Shown: piece by piece, positions 62,795 through 64,000 of the stretch
How the letters are laid out: every line of letters starts with the position of its first letter
Numbering within the stretch: position 1 is the stretch's first letter
Assembly: GCA_902795195.1 (NCBI GenBank)
Contig: CADBKF010000002.1
Location: 1 to 64,000, forward strand
Origin: Oscillospiraceae bacterium
GTDB taxonomy: Bacteria; Bacillota; Clostridia; Oscillospirales; Oscillospiraceae
Direction of reading: 5' to 3'
DNA: 64,000 bases
Notes under the pieces: generated by a model
Told to the model about the DNA's origin: nothing
What the model saw: the letters and a program-made list of their open reading frames with translations, nothing else
Databases searched by the model: none
Position numbers and translations under genes: made by a program

Positions 62795-63304
62795 ATGCTG
62801 CTGGATGTATCGAAGCTCAAAAACGAACCCGGCGGAACGTTAGCCTTTGAGGTCAGTCTCGATCTGAGCGATCTGACGTTTTGCGGCGACTGCCGCGCTG
62901 CCCGGCCGGTGCATGCCGCGGGCACGGTCCGAAACACCGCAGATGTGTTCGTTTTGAGCGGGGAGCTCACGGCGACACTGGAGGGTGTGTGCGACCGCTG
63001 CGCGAAGCCTGTCACCCGGGCGATTTCCCTGCCGATGCACGCGGTGCTCTCTGAGGCGCTGGCAAACGACGACGGCGAGGAAGACCCCTGGCTCTTCCTG
63101 CTCGACGGCGACAAGGCCGACCTCGACGAGATCGTCACCACGACCTTTGTGCTCGGCATGGACACGAAGTTCCTGTGCAGGGACGATTGCAAGGGCCTGT
63201 GCCCAAGCTGCGGCAAGGACCTCAACCTGGGGCCCTGCGACTGCAAGGCGGAGCCCGATCCGAGACTTGCTGTGCTGAAACAGCTGCTGAAAGAAAAAGA
63301 ATAA
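62795..63304 (+). CDS. yceD: YceD/DUF177 family protein
   Basis: The 169-residue protein contains VCDRCAKPV and CKGLCPSCGKDLNLGPC, the cysteine motifs of DUF177 proteins, and PDPRLAVLKQLL at its end. The family lies almost always directly before rpmF and is linked to 23S rRNA accumulation or processing. GAGGA precedes the ATG. rpmF follows 45 bp later. Confidence 0.92.
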   Translation: MLLDVSKLKNEPGGTLAFEVSLDLSDLTFCGDCRAARPVHAAGTVRNTADVFVLSGELTATLEGVCDRCAKPVTRAISLPMHAVLSEALANDDGEEDPWLFLLDGDKADLDEIVTTTFVLGMDTKFLCRDDCKGLCPSCGKDLNLGPCDCKAEPDPRLAVLKQLLKEKE

Positions 63305-63349
63305 ATTTTGATTTAGCCGATGAGGCAGAATGACCGAGGAGGTGTCACC

Positions 63350-63535
63350 ATGGCTGTTCCGAAGAGAAAAGTATCCAAAGCTAGACGCGATAAGAGACGC
63401 AGCTCCCACTGGAAGCTTTCTGTTCCCGGCGTCGTCGCCTGCCCGAATTGCGGCAAGCCCCGTCTGCCCCACAGAGCGTGCAAGGAATGTGGCTACTACA
63501 ATGGCCGTCAGGTTATCGAAGTCGCTGCGGACTAA
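63350..63535 (+). CDS. rpmF: Ribosomal protein bL32
   Basis: The 61-residue L32 begins [18 protein letters not shown] and carries the zinc ribbon CPNC...[16 protein letters not shown] precedes the ATG. Second gene of the yceD-rpmF operon. Confidence 0.97.
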   Translation: MAVPKRKVSKARRDKRRSSHWKLSVPGVVACPNCGKPRLPHRACKECGYYNGRQVIEVAAD

Positions 63536-63557
63536 GCTCGAACAAGAAAAAAGTTGA

Positions 63558-63584
63558 GAGGAGGGCATTGGCTCTCCTCTTTTC
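63558..63584 (+). terminator. Terminator of yceD-rpmF
   Basis: GAGGAGGGC (63558-63566), loop ATTG and GCTCTCCTC (63571-63579, one wobble pair) are followed by TTTTCTTT. Confidence 0.85.
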
Positions 63585-63608
63585 TTTGTATGATTCATTT
63601 TTAATTCC

Positions 63609-63730
63609 GTAGTGGCCGATGCCCACATCGGCCATCCAATCCAGTGCGCCCGTAGTGGCCGATGCCCACATCGGCCATATGACACGTCGCAGAATGTCTT
63701 TTTATGGCCGATGTGGGCATCGGCCACTAC
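63609..63730. repeat. Three copies of a 27-bp palindromic repeat
   Basis: GTAGTGGCCGATGCCCACAT, continued by CGGCCAT, occurs at 63609-63635 and 63652-63678, and inverted at 63704-63730. Each copy contains its own GGCCGATG/CATCGGCC stem. A third intergenic repeat family in this window. Confidence 0.85.
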
Positions 63731-63753
63731 GAATCTGCGGAGGGAGGCCTTGT

Positions 63754-64000
63754 ATGCGAAAGCTGGTGCTGTTTGCCGTGCCGTTTGCGCTGGCGGTACT
63801 TTCGCTGTATCTTTTCTCCGCTGTACATATGCTGATCGGTGCTGGGATTGGGCTGCTGCTCTTCCTGATCACAGTTCGCAGCAAATGGCGGTGGCGCATC
63901 CAGGCGCTGATCGCGCTTGCTGGCCTCTGCCTTGGCTTCGTTTATTGCGCTGCTTACACGCAGATTTTTGTTCAACCCGTTCAGCAGCTGGACGGGCAGA
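63754..64000 (+). CDS. ComEC-like protein, N-terminal part (runs off the window)
   Basis: The frame from ATG 63754 (GGAGGG upstream) is open to the window end. It encodes three hydrophobic helices (MRKLVLFAVPFALAVLSLYLF..., MLIGAGIGLLLFLI, ALIALAGLCLGFVYCAAY) followed by a QLDGQ-type turn. This matches the N-terminal membrane part (DUF4131) of ComEC/Rec2 DNA-uptake channels. Only ~82 residues are seen, so the call is provisional. Confidence 0.6.
   Translation, partial: MRKLVLFAVPFALAVLSLYLFSAVHMLIGAGIGLLLFLITVRSKWRWRIQALIALAGLCLGFVYCAAYTQIFVQPVQQLDGQ

Overview
The window looks like a chromosomal stretch of a gut-type Clostridia bacterium, probably of the Oscillospirales. The evidence is the GC-rich core genes, strong Shine-Dalgarno starts, SLH-domain surface proteins, a LytR-CpsA-Psr protein next to a class B sortase, and glycan uptake loci built from GH3, GH13, GH53 and GH78 enzymes. 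No rRNA gene, complete tRNA gene or CRISPR array was seen.

Positions 1-24236 are accessory. Two islands appear to sit in tandem at a tRNA 3' end. A 60-bp direct repeat (5407-5466 and 24177-24236, one mismatch) consists of the last 23 bases of a tRNA, including CCA, plus its terminator hairpin. The left segment (1-5406) is worn. It holds two related serine-recombinase copies, both damaged, on either side of an intact fructoselysine kinase/deglycase pair (frlB, frlD), plus a TnpV-like protein and a LexA-like tail. The right island (5407-24236) is about 18.8 kb and better preserved. It carries a tyrosine integrase, an excisionase-like HTH protein, a RepA-like ATPase with inverted 9-bp iterons, an XRE regulator with an operator dyad, and a roughly 530-bp non-coding block packed with stem-loops. 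Its cargo is co-directional: a 1168-residue protein with a nuclease-like N-terminus, a type I restriction-modification system (hsdR, hsdM, hsdS), a 77-residue protein and an Sll1717-like P-loop ATPase. An opposing DUF4143 ATPase is preceded by four 12-bp motifs spaced exactly 33 bp apart, two of which form good promoters. This cargo is the best candidate for an undescribed defence module.

From 24237 the sequence looks like core chromosome. A TetR regulator fused to a small kinase-like domain heads an operon with an acetyltransferase, an ICMT-like methyltransferase and an alpha/beta hydrolase. A rhamnoside locus follows (GH78 rhamnosidase, GPH transporter, divergent AraC regulator), then a domain-permuted GH3 glucosidase, a cyclophilin-fold lipoprotein, an SLH-anchored endonuclease I, a second SLH protein and an AlgI/AlgX-like O-acetylation pair.

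Positions 44600-55400 form a probable galactan locus. It has a secreted GH53 galactanase, a solute-binding protein with an extra C-terminal glycan-binding-like domain, two permeases, an MsmK/UgpC-type ATPase, an unrecognised 609-residue protein, a zinc-ribbon protein and a cytoplasmic GH53. The cytoplasmic GH53 has an intergenic palindromic repeat inserted in frame. The rest holds two small membrane proteins, a lipoprotein GH13 amylase, an LCP/sortase B pair, fructose-bisphosphate aldolase, an RluA-type pseudouridine synthase, yceD-rpmF and the start of a comEC-like gene. Several intergenic repeat families occur between genes of this core region.
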